Positions 14,581 to 22,515 of a DNA stretch of 37,073 bases are shown here, piece after piece. A program made the translations under genes and the position numbers. This DNA comes from a virus: the IMG/VR virus record IMGVR_UViG_3300030116_005821, positions 1 to 37,073 of that record; one strand, given 5' to 3'. The notes under the pieces were generated by a model that was given only the letters and a program-made list of their open reading frames with translations, ran no database searches and had not been told where the DNA came from. Every line of letters starts with the position of its first letter. Position 1 is the first letter of the stretch.

Positions 14581-14779
14581 TTGCAACTCCTTGATCTTCT
14601 TTTTCTAGCATATCCTCATAGATCTTTTCAAAATCCTTCAATAATTTATAATATCCTTCTTTATCTGGATTTTTTAGATCATCAGCACTATCACTAGCAA
14701 ATAAAAACTCTTTTAAAGCATTAATACATTTTAAAACTTCTTTTGTATTAAACTTAATTGTCGCTGTACATATTGCCAT
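14573..14779 (-). CDS. 68-aa hypothetical protein
   Basis: Begins MAICTATIKFNTKEVLKCIN and is helical and acidic afterwards (DKEGYYKLLKDFEKIYEDML). AAGGAGAGATAA precedes the ATG. It overlaps the Cys-rich mini-gene by 8 bases at its 3' end. No family recognised. The compact alpha/beta look could fit a small inhibitor or adaptor, but nothing in the sequence decides this. Confidence 0.6.
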   Translation of the reverse strand: MAICTATIKFNTKEVLKCINALKEFLFASDSADDLKNPDKEGYYKLLKDFEKIYEDMLEKEDQGVANG

Positions 14780-14837
14780 TTATCTCTCCTTTTTGGTTGT
14801 GGAAAATATAACTTTTATTTATAAGTATCAAGTTATT

Positions 14838-15605
14838 TTATCCTGTTATTAGTTCTCCCCATAATGAGGTTTTACCATTAATTACTTGGACCACATGAAC
14901 TGTAAATAATCCACTATGATAAAAATCTACTATTGCAAAAGCTTGACCCCAATTGGTGGATCTTCCACCTAGCCAATCGTTTTTTTCTGCACTCATATCT
15001 TTTAGGCAGCCAATACTCCAAGCTGATTTAGTTCCATCTATATGAGTTATAGATGATTGTTGTACATCGTGATGATGTCCATACATTACATTACCACCTA
15101 GTCTAAGTAAATGATTTCTAGTGTGTTGAATTCCAGCATAATGATGCCCATGATAAAAATTTAATTTACCAATCTTTAAATACCTACCTATTGGCATATA
15201 TTTATAACCACGCTCTTTTAACTTAACTGCATTTTTAAATTTATAAACTTGAAATACCTTATGTTCATTTTCTTCATAAAATCTATTCATCCAATCATCG
15301 TGATTACCTTCAATCATGTATTTTTCTTTGACATTTGCTTTGTCTAAAGATTCATCAATTTGGTCCATACCTTTATTAACATCAATAACATCTTGATCTA
15401 TTCTAGGCATTTGTACTTCTAATGGTGGTCGTTTCTTTTTCTTCCATTGCCAATGAGAACAACCAAACCATTCTCCCACATCCCCTAAGTCAATATAGCC
15501 ATCAGGTTTAACAATTTCGATTGCTTTACATAAAACATTAATTGCTCTTTGATCATGCAATGGAAAATGTTTATCAGGTGTTACTATATATCGTTTGACT
15601 TTCAT
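14838..15605 (-). CDS. Calcineurin-like metallophosphoesterase
   Basis: A 255-aa enzyme with the full two-metal motif set: D11-x-H13, G-D42-V-G-E, G-N101-H102-D103-D, H152-G-H154 and G-H177-H-H-D. Such proteins hydrolyse phosphodiesters or phosphomonoesters. The substrate cannot be told from sequence; DNA-end, nucleotide or tRNA-related substrates are known in the superfamily. Its ATG overlaps the stop of the PP-loop gene (ATGA), so the two are translationally coupled, suggesting a shared pathway. Confidence 0.8.
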   Translation of the reverse strand: MKVKRYIVTPDKHFPLHDQRAINVLCKAIEIVKPDGYIDLGDVGEWFGCSHWQWKKKKRPPLEVQMPRIDQDVIDVNKGMDQIDESLDKANVKEKYMIEGNHDDWMNRFYEENEHKVFQVYKFKNAVKLKERGYKYMPIGRYLKIGKLNFYHGHHYAGIQHTRNHLLRLGGNVMYGHHHDVQQSSITHIDGTKSAWSIGCLKDMSAEKNDWLGGRSTNWGQAFAIVDFYHSGLFTVHVVQVINGKTSLWGELITG

Positions 15606-16483
15606 GTTTCCTCCTTAAATAATTCGTGCTGATAATATAATTCTTCTTCTGTTTCATTTGGTTTATTAAAATCATTTGTTCCGCAAAATCCATTACATTC
15701 CATTAGTGGCTTTACCTCCCTTGCTTTCATATCTTCAATTGTTTTTAAATGAGGATAATCAGGATGTTTTTTTAAAAAAACTAGTTGAGAGTTATTTTTC
15801 TTTGCTGCTTTAGATTGATCTTTTAACATTGTTATTGGTTGTTTTTTTAAATTAGTTAACTGATGTTCAACTTTTGCCATTTTATTAAATTTATCTGGAA
15901 ACTCTTTTTTAATCTTCTGCCAATATCCAATACCACCTTGAACACAGCCAGTTTTAAAGCAATTATTATTTCTAAAACCATATTTATACATCACAGGAAC
16001 ATTTATATTGTTCTGTTCTAAAATCTGAATACATTTTTTTTTATTATATCCATACATCAATAATGGAAAAATTGCGTTAGCTTTATGATGATTTAATTTT
16101 AAAGACATTGCTCTATTAAACTCTTTAGATTCAAACTCAAAACCAAATACTTGGTGAGTAAAAAAATTATTTTTTTGCCATTTTTCCCTAGCTATTCTTT
16201 TTAGTTTATAAGAACAAATTGCTCCATGAGCAACATTTAATGACAAATGTTTTTTCCAAACATCTTGGATGGAATCATATTTATCACCGATCTCACTTAT
16301 AGTTTTTATTTTTTTCTTATATAATTTTTCACAATCTTTTTTAAATCTATAAGTATCATCGTGTTCATTTTTTGTGTCAATCATCACAAATAAACATCTA
16401 TCTAAACCAAAAAGATCTATTGATAAATAACAAGCAACAGCAGATGTAACTCCACCACTCCACCAACAAACAATATCATTCAC
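15602..16483 (-). CDS. PP-loop ATPase / PAPS reductase-like protein
   Basis: A 293-aa member of the adenine nucleotide alpha hydrolase superfamily. The PP-loop is S9-G-G-V-T-S-A, C90-SYKLKR matches the PAPS-reductase-type position, and further cysteines at 175, 180, 263 and 267 could bind metal or an Fe-S cluster. Relatives include PAPS reductase, DndC and tRNA thiolation enzymes. Here there is no Dnd operon. GTG start 16483 is coupled to the upstream stop. A nucleotide- or DNA-modifying role is plausible, as is a metabolic one. Confidence 0.75.
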   Translation of the reverse strand: MNDIVCWWSGGVTSAVACYLSIDLFGLDRCLFVMIDTKNEHDDTYRFKKDCEKLYKKKIKTISEIGDKYDSIQDVWKKHLSLNVAHGAICSYKLKRIAREKWQKNNFFTHQVFGFEFESKEFNRAMSLKLNHHKANAIFPLLMYGYNKKKCIQILEQNNINVPVMYKYGFRNNNCFKTGCVQGGIGYWQKIKKEFPDKFNKMAKVEHQLTNLKKQPITMLKDQSKAAKKNNSQLVFLKKHPDYPHLKTIEDMKAREVKPLMECNGFCGTNDFNKPNETEEELYYQHELFKEET

Positions 16484-16695
16484 TACATGCTCTCAAGTCT
16501 AAGCCACTTTTCTAATGCATATTCCCATTCTTTAAATGTAGCTTCATTATTATTATAGCGTATCCAAGTTTTATCAAACTCATCCCATAAAACTTGTCGC
16601 ATATGTCTTTTATTATAATCATACTCTTCTGTAAAATTAAAATCTTTAATTCTAGTCAAAAAGTGCTTCTTTAGGTTCTTCTTGGTATTCGACAT
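16483..16695 (-). CDS. 70-aa hypothetical protein
   Basis: Start at ATG 16693-16695, preceded by AAAGGAGGAGGTAGGT, rather than eight codons upstream. The product MSNTKKNLKKHFLTRIKDFN... is basic at the N-terminus and rich in Tyr/Trp/Glu later (WEYALEKWLRLESM). It lies between the primase-helicase (43-base overlap) and the PP-loop enzyme, with coupled stop and start. No family recognised. Confidence 0.6.
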   Translation of the reverse strand: MSNTKKNLKKHFLTRIKDFNFTEEYDYNKRHMRQVLWDEFDKTWIRYNNNEATFKEWEYALEKWLRLESM

Positions 16696-18328
16696 ACCTA
16701 CCTCCTCCTTTAATATCATAACTTAATTTACCCATTCCAGGACGTCCATTTTTGTACTGAAATCTTATTTTATGAACATGAATACCAACATAATCTTCAT
16801 CTTCACTTCTATGTCTATGAACTGTAATTGCATTATCGCATTTATTAAACCAATTTGCTGATCCAGATATATCATAAGGCGTTGGTACAATCGGTCTTCT
16901 ATTATTGTCATTTTCCATTTTCTTTGGATGTGCTACAACCCATATATGCATTTCATTAATTTTGGCAAAGGCATTTAGTTCTGCAAGAACTCTAGAAATA
17001 TACAAGGTTTCATTTTCGCCACTTCCAAATTTATGTTCTAATGTATTCCAAGGATCAACAATTAATCCATTTAATCCATGCCTATAATTTAACAATTTTG
17101 CGGTATCCATAATAGATTTAATACTAACTGAATCTTCTTGAGTACCTATAAACTTAATATGATCGTTTAATATAAACATAGAATCTCTAGCAGTTTGTTC
17201 AGACATTTTATGCTCTCCATAAAAAGGTTTTCCAGCAAACTTGCCCACTAATTTAAGTAGATGATGTTTTATAGGAAAATTCTCTGCTGAAAATATACCA
17301 AACTTCCAACCATGATTTTGGATCATATTTATCATAAGGGCATCCATCCATTCAGATTTACCCATATTAGGAACTCCAGTTACAACAGTTACTTCACTAT
17401 GACTAACACGATAATGATCATCTACAGACATCCATCCCGTACTTAACCCTTTATGTTCTGGAGCATTCATTAGTTCAATAGCTTCATCAGTTATATCTTC
17501 AATTAATACCACTCCCTCTATTGGATAAGGATGAGCATTACTTATAATGTCAACAATCTTATCTTTACCATGCTTTACAAGAACTTCATTTAAATCTTTG
17601 CAGCCTTCAGGATATGTAACTTTAAAACACTTTTCCCTTCCAATCCTTCTCGATAGTTCACTTTGTAATGCATTACCATTTGGGTCGTTATCAGTACATA
17701 ATATAACTGTTTTAGCATTCATTAGATGTTCTTCAGCACTAAGCAAGTATGAAAACTTTTTATCTGTAGGCGTTGAATTTGGAGCAATAGCACCATCAGG
17801 AACTGATACCGCATTAGTAAATCCACTCTCAACTAAAGATAAAGCATCCATTTCACCTTCAGTTATAATGATGGTCTCCATCCCAACCATATGATCAAAT
17901 CGATAAAAACATTTTTCAGCATTTTTACATTGCTTAAACTGTTTATCTGCTGTTCTAGATTTAATGTTGACAACCTCCCCACCTTTATAAAATGGAAACT
18001 GTATCCATCGATCTTTAAAACCAATCTTCTCAGATATAAGCGTGTTTTCAGAAAGCCCCCTCTCAGAAAACCATTTAACAACTTTTCCAGGAAGATCACT
18101 TATAACTTCTTCTTTAGGTTTTTCTATCGGAGGGATATATTCTTTTTTAGATTTTTTATTCAAGCTACCCCTCCACCCACAATGATGACATAGCCAAACA
18201 CCTTCATCAATATTAACTGCCAAGCATGGGTCATAAGATTTTTTTCTAGTAGATGAACATTTAGGACATACAACCTTTTGCTCACCAAACCCATTACTGA
18301 TATATATTCCATGATCTTCAAAATTCAT
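16652..18328 (-). CDS. Bifunctional primase-helicase, T7 gp4 / Twinkle type
   Basis: 558 aa from the second ATG, chosen for GGAG spacing and the ATGA overlap with the upstream gene. It makes primers and unwinds DNA at the fork. Domains in order: zinc ribbon (C21, C24, C47, C50), TOPRIM (E157-G-E with D213-N-D215), linker, and RecA-like helicase with Walker A T-G-V-P-N-M-G-K324-S, Walker B L-I-V-D425 and a VAHPKK segment. The primase zinc, TOPRIM and helicase motifs all look intact. It lies beside the initiator. No phage DNA polymerase is present, so the host polymerase is probably used. Confidence 0.9.
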   Translation of the reverse strand: MNFEDHGIYISNGFGEQKVVCPKCSSTRKKSYDPCLAVNIDEGVWLCHHCGWRGSLNKKSKKEYIPPIEKPKEEVISDLPGKVVKWFSERGLSENTLISEKIGFKDRWIQFPFYKGGEVVNIKSRTADKQFKQCKNAEKCFYRFDHMVGMETIIITEGEMDALSLVESGFTNAVSVPDGAIAPNSTPTDKKFSYLLSAEEHLMNAKTVILCTDNDPNGNALQSELSRRIGREKCFKVTYPEGCKDLNEVLVKHGKDKIVDIISNAHPYPIEGVVLIEDITDEAIELMNAPEHKGLSTGWMSVDDHYRVSHSEVTVVTGVPNMGKSEWMDALMINMIQNHGWKFGIFSAENFPIKHHLLKLVGKFAGKPFYGEHKMSEQTARDSMFILNDHIKFIGTQEDSVSIKSIMDTAKLLNYRHGLNGLIVDPWNTLEHKFGSGENETLYISRVLAELNAFAKINEMHIWVVAHPKKMENDNNRRPIVPTPYDISGSANWFNKCDNAITVHRHRSEDEDYVGIHVHKIRFQYKNGRPGMGKLSYDIKGGGRYVEYQEEPKEALFD

Positions 18329-19128
18329 TCTGAACTCCATTTGCTATAAATATTAGCAAACTTCGTCAGCCCATTTTTTGATTTCTTTCTTAATGAACGA
18401 AGGGATAATAAGTTTTTACTCCAAAAATCATTGTAAGTAGCCCATTCAATTACGGACCAAACTTCAGTATCTTCAAACTTATCAACCTTAATTAATTTAA
18501 AAAGATTGTTAATTGATTCATTAACTAAGTTTTTATCTTGACTCCAATACTTAGATACTAACTTACTATGCACCTTAGATTGTTTGTTATAAAATTGACG
18601 AACAATTCTATATAAATATTCATACTGCTTTTCATTAATATCTCTTAAAAGCTTTATCTCCAGAGGATTCTTATTAGACTTACTGTGTATAATATTATTA
18701 GTATAATAATATATATCGTGGGGGGCGGTAGTGGAAATAGGGCTTTGATCGTGATTAAACACAACAGAACGCTTCTTTTTATCTTGATCCACTTCTGTCT
18801 GTGGCGTAGTGGTATCATTGATTTTGTTCTTTTCCACTTCTTCGTAGCGAGGAGTGGTTAACCATATTAATCTACTTTTATATTTCATCGTAACTTCATC
18901 TCTTATAAGGTTAAGATTGATATGTCCACACTCCCTTAGTGTGCCTAAATATTTTGATACTGATGATTGACTATAACCTAAAGCTTTTGAAAAATAAAGA
19001 TTGGTTTTAGTGCAATAACCATTATCTAAAGTTGCAGTTATTTCACAGTACAATAATTTTTCTCTACAAGATAAAAGATTATCATACCTAACATTTGAAG
19101 GGATGTACCCTATGTATGCATGTTTCAT
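18325..19128 (-). CDS. Replication initiator with N-terminal winged helix
   Basis: 267 aa from ATG 19126-19128, preceded by AAAGGAGAAACA. A longer frame upstream lacks a ribosome site. Residues 20-75 look like a winged helix (CREKLLYCEITATL, SKALGYSQSSVSKYLGTLRE). A Thr/Lys-rich linker and a C-terminal helical domain (residues about 170-265) follow, as in phage replisome organizers that load the helicase. The stop overlaps the primase-helicase ATG. Around 18691-18715 the coding DNA is very AT-rich, which could serve as an unwinding element. Origin function is speculative. Confidence 0.65.
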   Translation of the reverse strand: MKHAYIGYIPSNVRYDNLLSCREKLLYCEITATLDNGYCTKTNLYFSKALGYSQSSVSKYLGTLRECGHINLNLIRDEVTMKYKSRLIWLTTPRYEEVEKNKINDTTTPQTEVDQDKKKRSVVFNHDQSPISTTAPHDIYYYTNNIIHSKSNKNPLEIKLLRDINEKQYEYLYRIVRQFYNKQSKVHSKLVSKYWSQDKNLVNESINNLFKLIKVDKFEDTEVWSVIEWATYNDFWSKNLLSLRSLRKKSKNGLTKFANIYSKWSSE

Positions 19129-19136
19129 TGTTTCTC

Positions 19137-19296
19137 CTTTTTGGTGGTTGGGGGAAGAAAAAGGAGTAACTCCCCCCGAGTCGTTGGTATGACACATTTG
19201 GGTATATAGTAACCACCATCACTAAAACTTTTTCCTTTTTTATACCCAACAAATATAACCATAATATACTTTTTATACTAGTATTATATAAACCAA
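19137..19296 (-). promoter_or_regulatory. Leader region before the initiator gene
   Basis: About 160 bases without a convincing gene. It holds a perfect 10-bp palindrome ATACTAGTAT (19275-19284) in AT-rich DNA with TATAAT-like matches, and a G/C-rich hairpin segment with GGAGTAACTCC inside opposed G and C runs (about 19150-19178) upstream of the initiator ribosome site. It could carry a promoter and a translation-control hairpin for replication. No single element is proven. Confidence 0.4.
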
Positions 19297-19434
19297 CTAT
19301 TTTGTTCCCCATATTCTTTCTACCCATTTCCTGGCGAACCAATCAAATACGATCAAGGCGGCAAGAATCAAACAACAAGATAAACTGAATAAAAAGAACG
19401 ATACAAGCCATTCGGCACAGTTTAATATAATCAT
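19297..19434 (-). CDS. 45-aa single-TM miniprotein
   Basis: ATG 19432-19434 overlaps the preceding stop (ATGA), with GAGGGGGAAGA as ribosome site. The product MIILNCAEWLVSFFLFSLSC... has a hydrophobic stretch about residues 9-30, then a basic/aromatic tail WFARKWVERIWGTK. No signal cleavage is evident. Function unknown. Coupling and composition support a genuine gene rather than chance. Confidence 0.65.
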   Translation of the reverse strand: MIILNCAEWLVSFFLFSLSCCLILAALIVFDWFARKWVERIWGTK

Positions 19435-19775
19435 TCTTCCCCCTCATATATTTCTAGTTTAGAAAGTGAATCCTCGCCTATTTCAATATAAGTTCTTATA
19501 TGTCTGTAATCGAAAGGAACATATTCATACTTTTTCTGACCTTCCTTTTTACGCTTTACAAAAAGCCCTTCAACATTATATTTTGCATCAATAATAAACT
19601 TCCTCTCATCCTCATCAAAGTGTTCATCTGTTTTATAAGCATTTAAGTTTACAAGGTCATCTTCGTAGTTTCTAATATACATTTCAGGATATTCATCTTC
19701 CCAATTAACACCTCTAGCTTTAAGATACATTTTTATTGCTTTGGTGATCTCATAACTATCTAGATTGATTTCCAT
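19431..19775 (-). CDS. 114-aa acidic hypothetical protein
   Basis: Starts MEINLDSYEITKAI after AAAAGGAGTAAAAA. It is rich in Asp/Glu/Tyr (WEDEYPEMYIRNYEDD, DEHFDEDERKF) with an internal basic KRKKEGQKK, and ends KLEIYEGEE. Strand-like stretches at FIIDAKYNVEGLF suggest a compact alpha/beta fold. No family recognised. Acidic DNA-mimic or inhibitor roles are possible only as speculation. It is coupled to the TM gene downstream. Confidence 0.65.
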   Translation of the reverse strand: MEINLDSYEITKAIKMYLKARGVNWEDEYPEMYIRNYEDDLVNLNAYKTDEHFDEDERKFIIDAKYNVEGLFVKRKKEGQKKYEYVPFDYRHIRTYIEIGEDSLSKLEIYEGEE

Positions 19776-19878
19776 TTTTTACTCCTTTTTTACTTTTGAT
19801 TTCTTCTCTTATTTCTTGAAGATACTTTTTAGCACCTTCATATCCTAACTCGATTACTAGGTTTTTTATTTTACCCAT
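19756..19878 (-). CDS. 40-aa hypothetical miniprotein
   Basis: ATG 19876-19878 preceded by AAAGGAGATGAC. The product MGKIKNLVIELGYEGAKKYL... is a short amphipathic helix-rich peptide with a basic tail. It overlaps the upstream zincin end by 13 bases and the downstream start by 20, the usual packing of this operon. I see no family. The strong ribosome site is the main reason to annotate it. Confidence 0.55.
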   Translation of the reverse strand: MGKIKNLVIELGYEGAKKYLQEIREEIKSKKGVKNGNQSR

Positions 19879-20213
19879 GTCATCTCCTTTGTTTTTTGTT
19901 TAGCATATTTCTCAGCTTGGACCTCATAAAAATTACATTCATAAGGATCAAGGTCTGAAATTATACATCTTTCCATTTCTAATTCATAGTCATTTTTATA
20001 AGCATCCAATCCCATTTCTTTACAATACATGGCGTGATTGATTTCGTGAAATAAAGTCATTAGAAACTCTTTTTCAGAAAGGCTTTTATGAATATAAATC
20101 GTGTTTGAATCTGCATCGTACTTGCCATTAAAATTTAAACTATCAAATATAAGAGTGCAGTTTAAATTATGCTTTTGTAGTTCGTGCATTGCAAATGTCT
20201 CTTTATTAATCAT
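19866..20213 (-). CDS. Zincin metallopeptidase, ImmA/IrrE-like
   Basis: 115 aa with H56-E-I-N-H60 as zinc/catalytic motif preceded by FLMTLF, and a later E97/E101 (FYEVQAEKYA) in the position where gluzincins supply the third ligand. This matches small phage ImmA/IrrE-type proteases, some of which cleave repressors or host regulators. The substrate here is unknown, and no repressor gene is seen. A second possibility is an SprT-like peptidase. AGGAGGT precedes the start. Confidence 0.7.
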   Translation of the reverse strand: MINKETFAMHELQKHNLNCTLIFDSLNFNGKYDADSNTIYIHKSLSEKEFLMTLFHEINHAMYCKEMGLDAYKNDYELEMERCIISDLDPYECNFYEVQAEKYAKQKTKEMTWVK

Positions 20214-20404
20214 ACCTCCTTAACTCCTATGGTTTTTATAAAGACTCCATCTTTATATTTAGAAGGATCGATTTCTAGCATTTTACATAAATAATTCCAA
20301 GCATATTCGCTCTCCATTAATTTAGGGTAAATTGCTATTAACTTACTTTGCGGCGTAAAGCCACTTACTTGTAATTGATACTGTTGTTTTTTTGGAATGT
20401 CCAT
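20210..20404 (-). CDS. 64-aa hypothetical protein
   Basis: Begins MDIPKKQQYQLQVSGFTPQS and is mixed alpha/beta in look, ending VFIKTIGVKEV. The start follows AAAAGGAGAATCA. Its end overlaps the zincin start and its start touches the upstream stop, so it is coupled on both sides. No family recognised and no catalytic motif visible. Confidence 0.6.
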   Translation of the reverse strand: MDIPKKQQYQLQVSGFTPQSKLIAIYPKLMESEYAWNYLCKMLEIDPSKYKDGVFIKTIGVKEV

Positions 20405-20664
20405 TATTGATTCTCCTTTTTACATCTAGGGCATTGTTTTCTTTGTTTACCATATGTTGGGAAATTAACATAATAAGATATAAAATCCTCAATGTTTCTT
20501 TTCCCATTCTTTTTATTGACTCTAAATGCAGAACTTAATTCCCAACATCTTTTGCATTGCAAACAATACTTGATATATTGATCTGCTAATTTAGAATCAA
20601 AATTCACATGTTTTTTTTCTTGTATAGGTTTAGTTGTATCATAATCAAAAAAATCAAAACTCAT
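20404..20664 (-). CDS. 86-aa zinc-ribbon protein
   Basis: Start at ATG 20662-20664 (MSFDFFDYDTTK), since GGAG lies 7 bases upstream and TAATG overlaps the methyltransferase stop. The longer reading from 20676 lacks a site. Cysteines are C-L-Q-C-K-R-C in the middle and C-P-R-C at the C-terminus, so one ribbon may form across about 30 residues. DNA- or RNA-binding is plausible. Specific role unknown. Confidence 0.65.
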   Translation of the reverse strand: MSFDFFDYDTTKPIQEKKHVNFDSKLADQYIKYCLQCKRCWELSSAFRVNKKNGKRNIEDFISYYVNFPTYGKQRKQCPRCKKENQ

Positions 20665-21302
20665 TATATACTCCATTGTTGTGCCATAGCATCTGCAATC
20701 CCTTGATATGTCTTGGATCTTAACTTTTGGCGTTCTGCTTTTGTTTTTGCTTTACTCAATACATCTAAATACCACTTAGCTTGTCTTTTTTTCTTGCCAT
20801 TTTTATCAATCCACTCAACAAACTCACCTTTATTTACAATCTTGGTAGGTTTTAGCTTTGGTAGATTCTTTAACCATAAACAAGTTTTTTTAGCTTCTGA
20901 ATGTCCATATTCATAAGGTTGTATTATTTGATCGGGTTTTCTAATTGCACTAGATATAACCGAAACGGGATTTTCTAATGCTATCTTTTCAATAGGTGCA
21001 TCAAGTAATTTCTTTACAAAATCAAGTGCTTTATTTCTATTCTTTAACCTTTCTAAACAAATTGAACCATCGTTGTTATACATCCATCTAGCACCACTAA
21101 CTGCTAAATAAGTGCAAGGTGGATGGGCAATCATTAAATCATATTTACCACTATATGCTTCTTTTAATGCATCACCTTTTATATGCCATTGAGGTTCACC
21201 ACCACTACAATCTTGAATATCACAAGAATACGCTTCGTGACCTAGTTTTCTAAAAGCCTTTGCAACTGCTTGACTCTCTTCACACGCTACTAATACCTTC
21301 AT
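20664..21302 (-). CDS. Second compact DNA methyltransferase-like protein
   Basis: 212 aa from ATG 21300-21302, preceded by AAAGGAGTTATTATA. AdoMet-binding start VLVACEESQAVAKAFRK, acidic residue D28, then H-P-P-C63-T-Y-L as catalytic loop and E110-N-P where C5 enzymes have E-N-V. A YGHSEAKKTCLWLKNLP segment follows, typical of small phage C5-methyltransferase-like proteins. No target-recognition domain is evident. Along with the gene at 12021 it suggests that phage DNA is modified, or that one paralogue has a different base or role. Confidence 0.75.
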   Translation of the reverse strand: MKVLVACEESQAVAKAFRKLGHEAYSCDIQDCSGGEPQWHIKGDALKEAYSGKYDLMIAHPPCTYLAVSGARWMYNNDGSICLERLKNRNKALDFVKKLLDAPIEKIALENPVSVISSAIRKPDQIIQPYEYGHSEAKKTCLWLKNLPKLKPTKIVNKGEFVEWIDKNGKKKRQAKWYLDVLSKAKTKAERQKLRSKTYQGIADAMAQQWSI

Positions 21303-21730
21303 TATAATAACTCCTTTATTTTTTGATTTATTGCTTCTTTTTCTCTTATTAATTGCTTCAAGCCTAAATACTTTCGCCAAAGTTTATTATTTTTTTCTTT
21401 TTCATCATTTAAGTCTTGTTGTAATGCCCAAAAACGAGCATTTAATTTATCGATTTCTTCTTTTGCTTCAGAATAACTAGCACCTTGAATATATAAACCG
21501 AGTCCATCTGCATTATCTTTTGCTACTTCTCCACCATTACCATATTTACCCTCTTTTGGACATCTATATCGATATGAAAAACGATATTCTGAATGTTGCT
21601 CTTTTGCAAGAGTGTTTAAATGCTTTATAGCTTTTCGGTTTTCTTCTGAGTTAGGAATTACACAAACTTGTCTAGTCAAGCTATTATAATTCTTTTTAGT
21701 CATATTCTTTTTTGGTAGTGTCAATTTCAT
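21302..21730 (-). CDS. 142-aa protein with C-terminal coiled coil
   Basis: Starts MKLTLPKKNMTKKNYNSLTR, with ATTGGAGAAATATA upstream and coupled overlap at both ends. The first half is basic, with a Tyr/Arg-rich segment RFSYRYRCPKEGKYGNG. From about residue 85 a long coiled coil (EEIDKLNARFWALQQDLNDE and beyond) runs to the end. No family recognised. The architecture suggests an oligomeric DNA-associated or scaffold-like role. Confidence 0.6.
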   Translation of the reverse strand: MKLTLPKKNMTKKNYNSLTRQVCVIPNSEENRKAIKHLNTLAKEQHSEYRFSYRYRCPKEGKYGNGGEVAKDNADGLGLYIQGASYSEAKEEIDKLNARFWALQQDLNDEKEKNNKLWRKYLGLKQLIREKEAINQKIKELL

Positions 21731-21966
21731 TATATTTCTCCAATTATAGGTTTAACAAAATTATTATAATAGGAACATTCTTTATCATTTATAACTTGAC
21801 AAGGTTTGTTCGCAATTTTAGAATCAATAACTTGATTTATAATAACTTTATTTAATGTAGGTTGTTTTTTAAATACTATTCCTAAACATTTTAAGTTAGT
21901 CTCACAATTAGCACAACTAGACTTAATACGCCCTTTTAAGGTGTTACCTTGTCTATTCATTCTCAT
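21730..21966 (-). CDS. 78-aa Cys-containing protein
   Basis: MRMNRQGNTLKGRIKSSCAN with cysteines at C-A-N-C and further single Cys at NLKC, PC and EC. Basic N-terminus. GGGGAGGGTTCAGA precedes ATG 21964-21966, which overlaps the upstream stop (ATGA). Five cysteines without tight CxxC pairs at the end suggest metal binding, but the fold is unclear. No family recognised. Confidence 0.6.
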   Translation of the reverse strand: MRMNRQGNTLKGRIKSSCANCETNLKCLGIVFKKQPTLNKVIINQVIDSKIANKPCQVINDKECSYYNNFVKPIIGEI

Positions 21967-22127
21967 TCTGAACCCTCCCCTAATTTGATATTATATAAAT
22001 TAGCTACCTTCTTTAAAAGTATTTCAGTATAATACTTTTTATCGGATGTCATTTCTAAGGTGTATCCCATACCCCAAAGATATTTGATTGCATCGAGACA
22101 TTCTTTTTTAGTGACTTTATTTAACAT
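21963..22127 (-). CDS. 54-aa hypothetical protein, first gene of the early operon
   Basis: ATG 22125-22127 with AAAAAAGGAGTTTTAAA as ribosome site. Product MLNKVTKKECLDAIKYLWGM... ending KLGEGSE. It is the first gene after the promoter at 22155-22183, so it would be the earliest expressed of the large minus-strand operon. First genes of such operons often encode small host-takeover proteins. Here that is only context. Helical, soluble, no motif recognised. Confidence 0.65.
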   Translation of the reverse strand: MLNKVTKKECLDAIKYLWGMGYTLEMTSDKKYYTEILLKKVANLYNIKLGEGSE

Positions 22128-22154
22128 TTTAAAACTCCTTTTTTAGTGTACAAA

Positions 22155-22183
22155 AAATTATGGTGAATTATAAATAGAGTCAA
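22155..22183 (-). promoter_or_regulatory. Sigma70-like early promoter (minus strand)
   Basis: On the minus strand TTGACT (22178-22183) is followed after exactly 17 bases by TAATTT (22155-22160). The -35 matches consensus at 5 of 6 positions. Transcription would start about 10 bases further and reach the first early gene at 22127 with a short leader. This is the best promoter match in the window for the operon down to 11150. Confidence 0.65.
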
Positions 22184-22462
22184 GAAAAACTTTGTTAAAT
22201 GTTAATATTATTTGATTTACCGAGGAGAAAATATAAATCCAATCCAAAAATATAAACCAAAATTATAAATAAGAATTATAAATTTAGGACCAAAATTATT
22301 TAATATTTTCAATATTTCAAATTTTCGATTTAAGGCTACAAAATCTTTTAGGTGAACTCAGTATTGACTCAACCTATTTAACGAGGTTTTAGAGCTATTT
22401 TTGAGCCTTATTTGGACCTATTTCGACACCTTTTTAACTCCATTATTGAGGGTAAGGGATAC
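22184..22462. other. AT-rich intergenic region with phased repeats
   Basis: No ORF of note. 22230-22300 holds near-repeats around ATAAAYCCAA and AATTATAAAT. From 22374 a CTATTT/CTTATTT motif recurs at 22374, 22395, 22407 and 22418, with a related CTTTTT at 22430: spacings near one or two helical turns, which suggests bent DNA. A TTGACT also occurs on the plus strand at 22364-22369. It could be an origin or promoter-control region. Confidence 0.4.
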
Positions 22463-22489
22463 AAAAAAGCCCTCTAAAAAAAGGGCTTT
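22463..22489 (-). terminator. Rho-independent terminator
   Basis: AAAGCCCT (22466-22473) pairs with AGGGCTTT (22482-22489), loop 8 nt. On the minus strand the stem is followed by a run of six T. It lies just downstream of the 22516-24011 genes and upstream of the early promoter at 22155, so it separates two minus-strand units. Read on the plus strand the tail is TTTGTTTG, weaker. Confidence 0.75.
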
Positions 22490-22515
22490 GTTTGTTTGGT
22501 ATGTTAAAAGGGTTT

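Noticed and set aside
19088-19342. An 84-codon minus-strand frame covering the initiator leader
   Set aside because: It overlaps both the coupled 45-aa TM gene and the initiator start, has low-complexity Phe/Pro content and no ribosome site.
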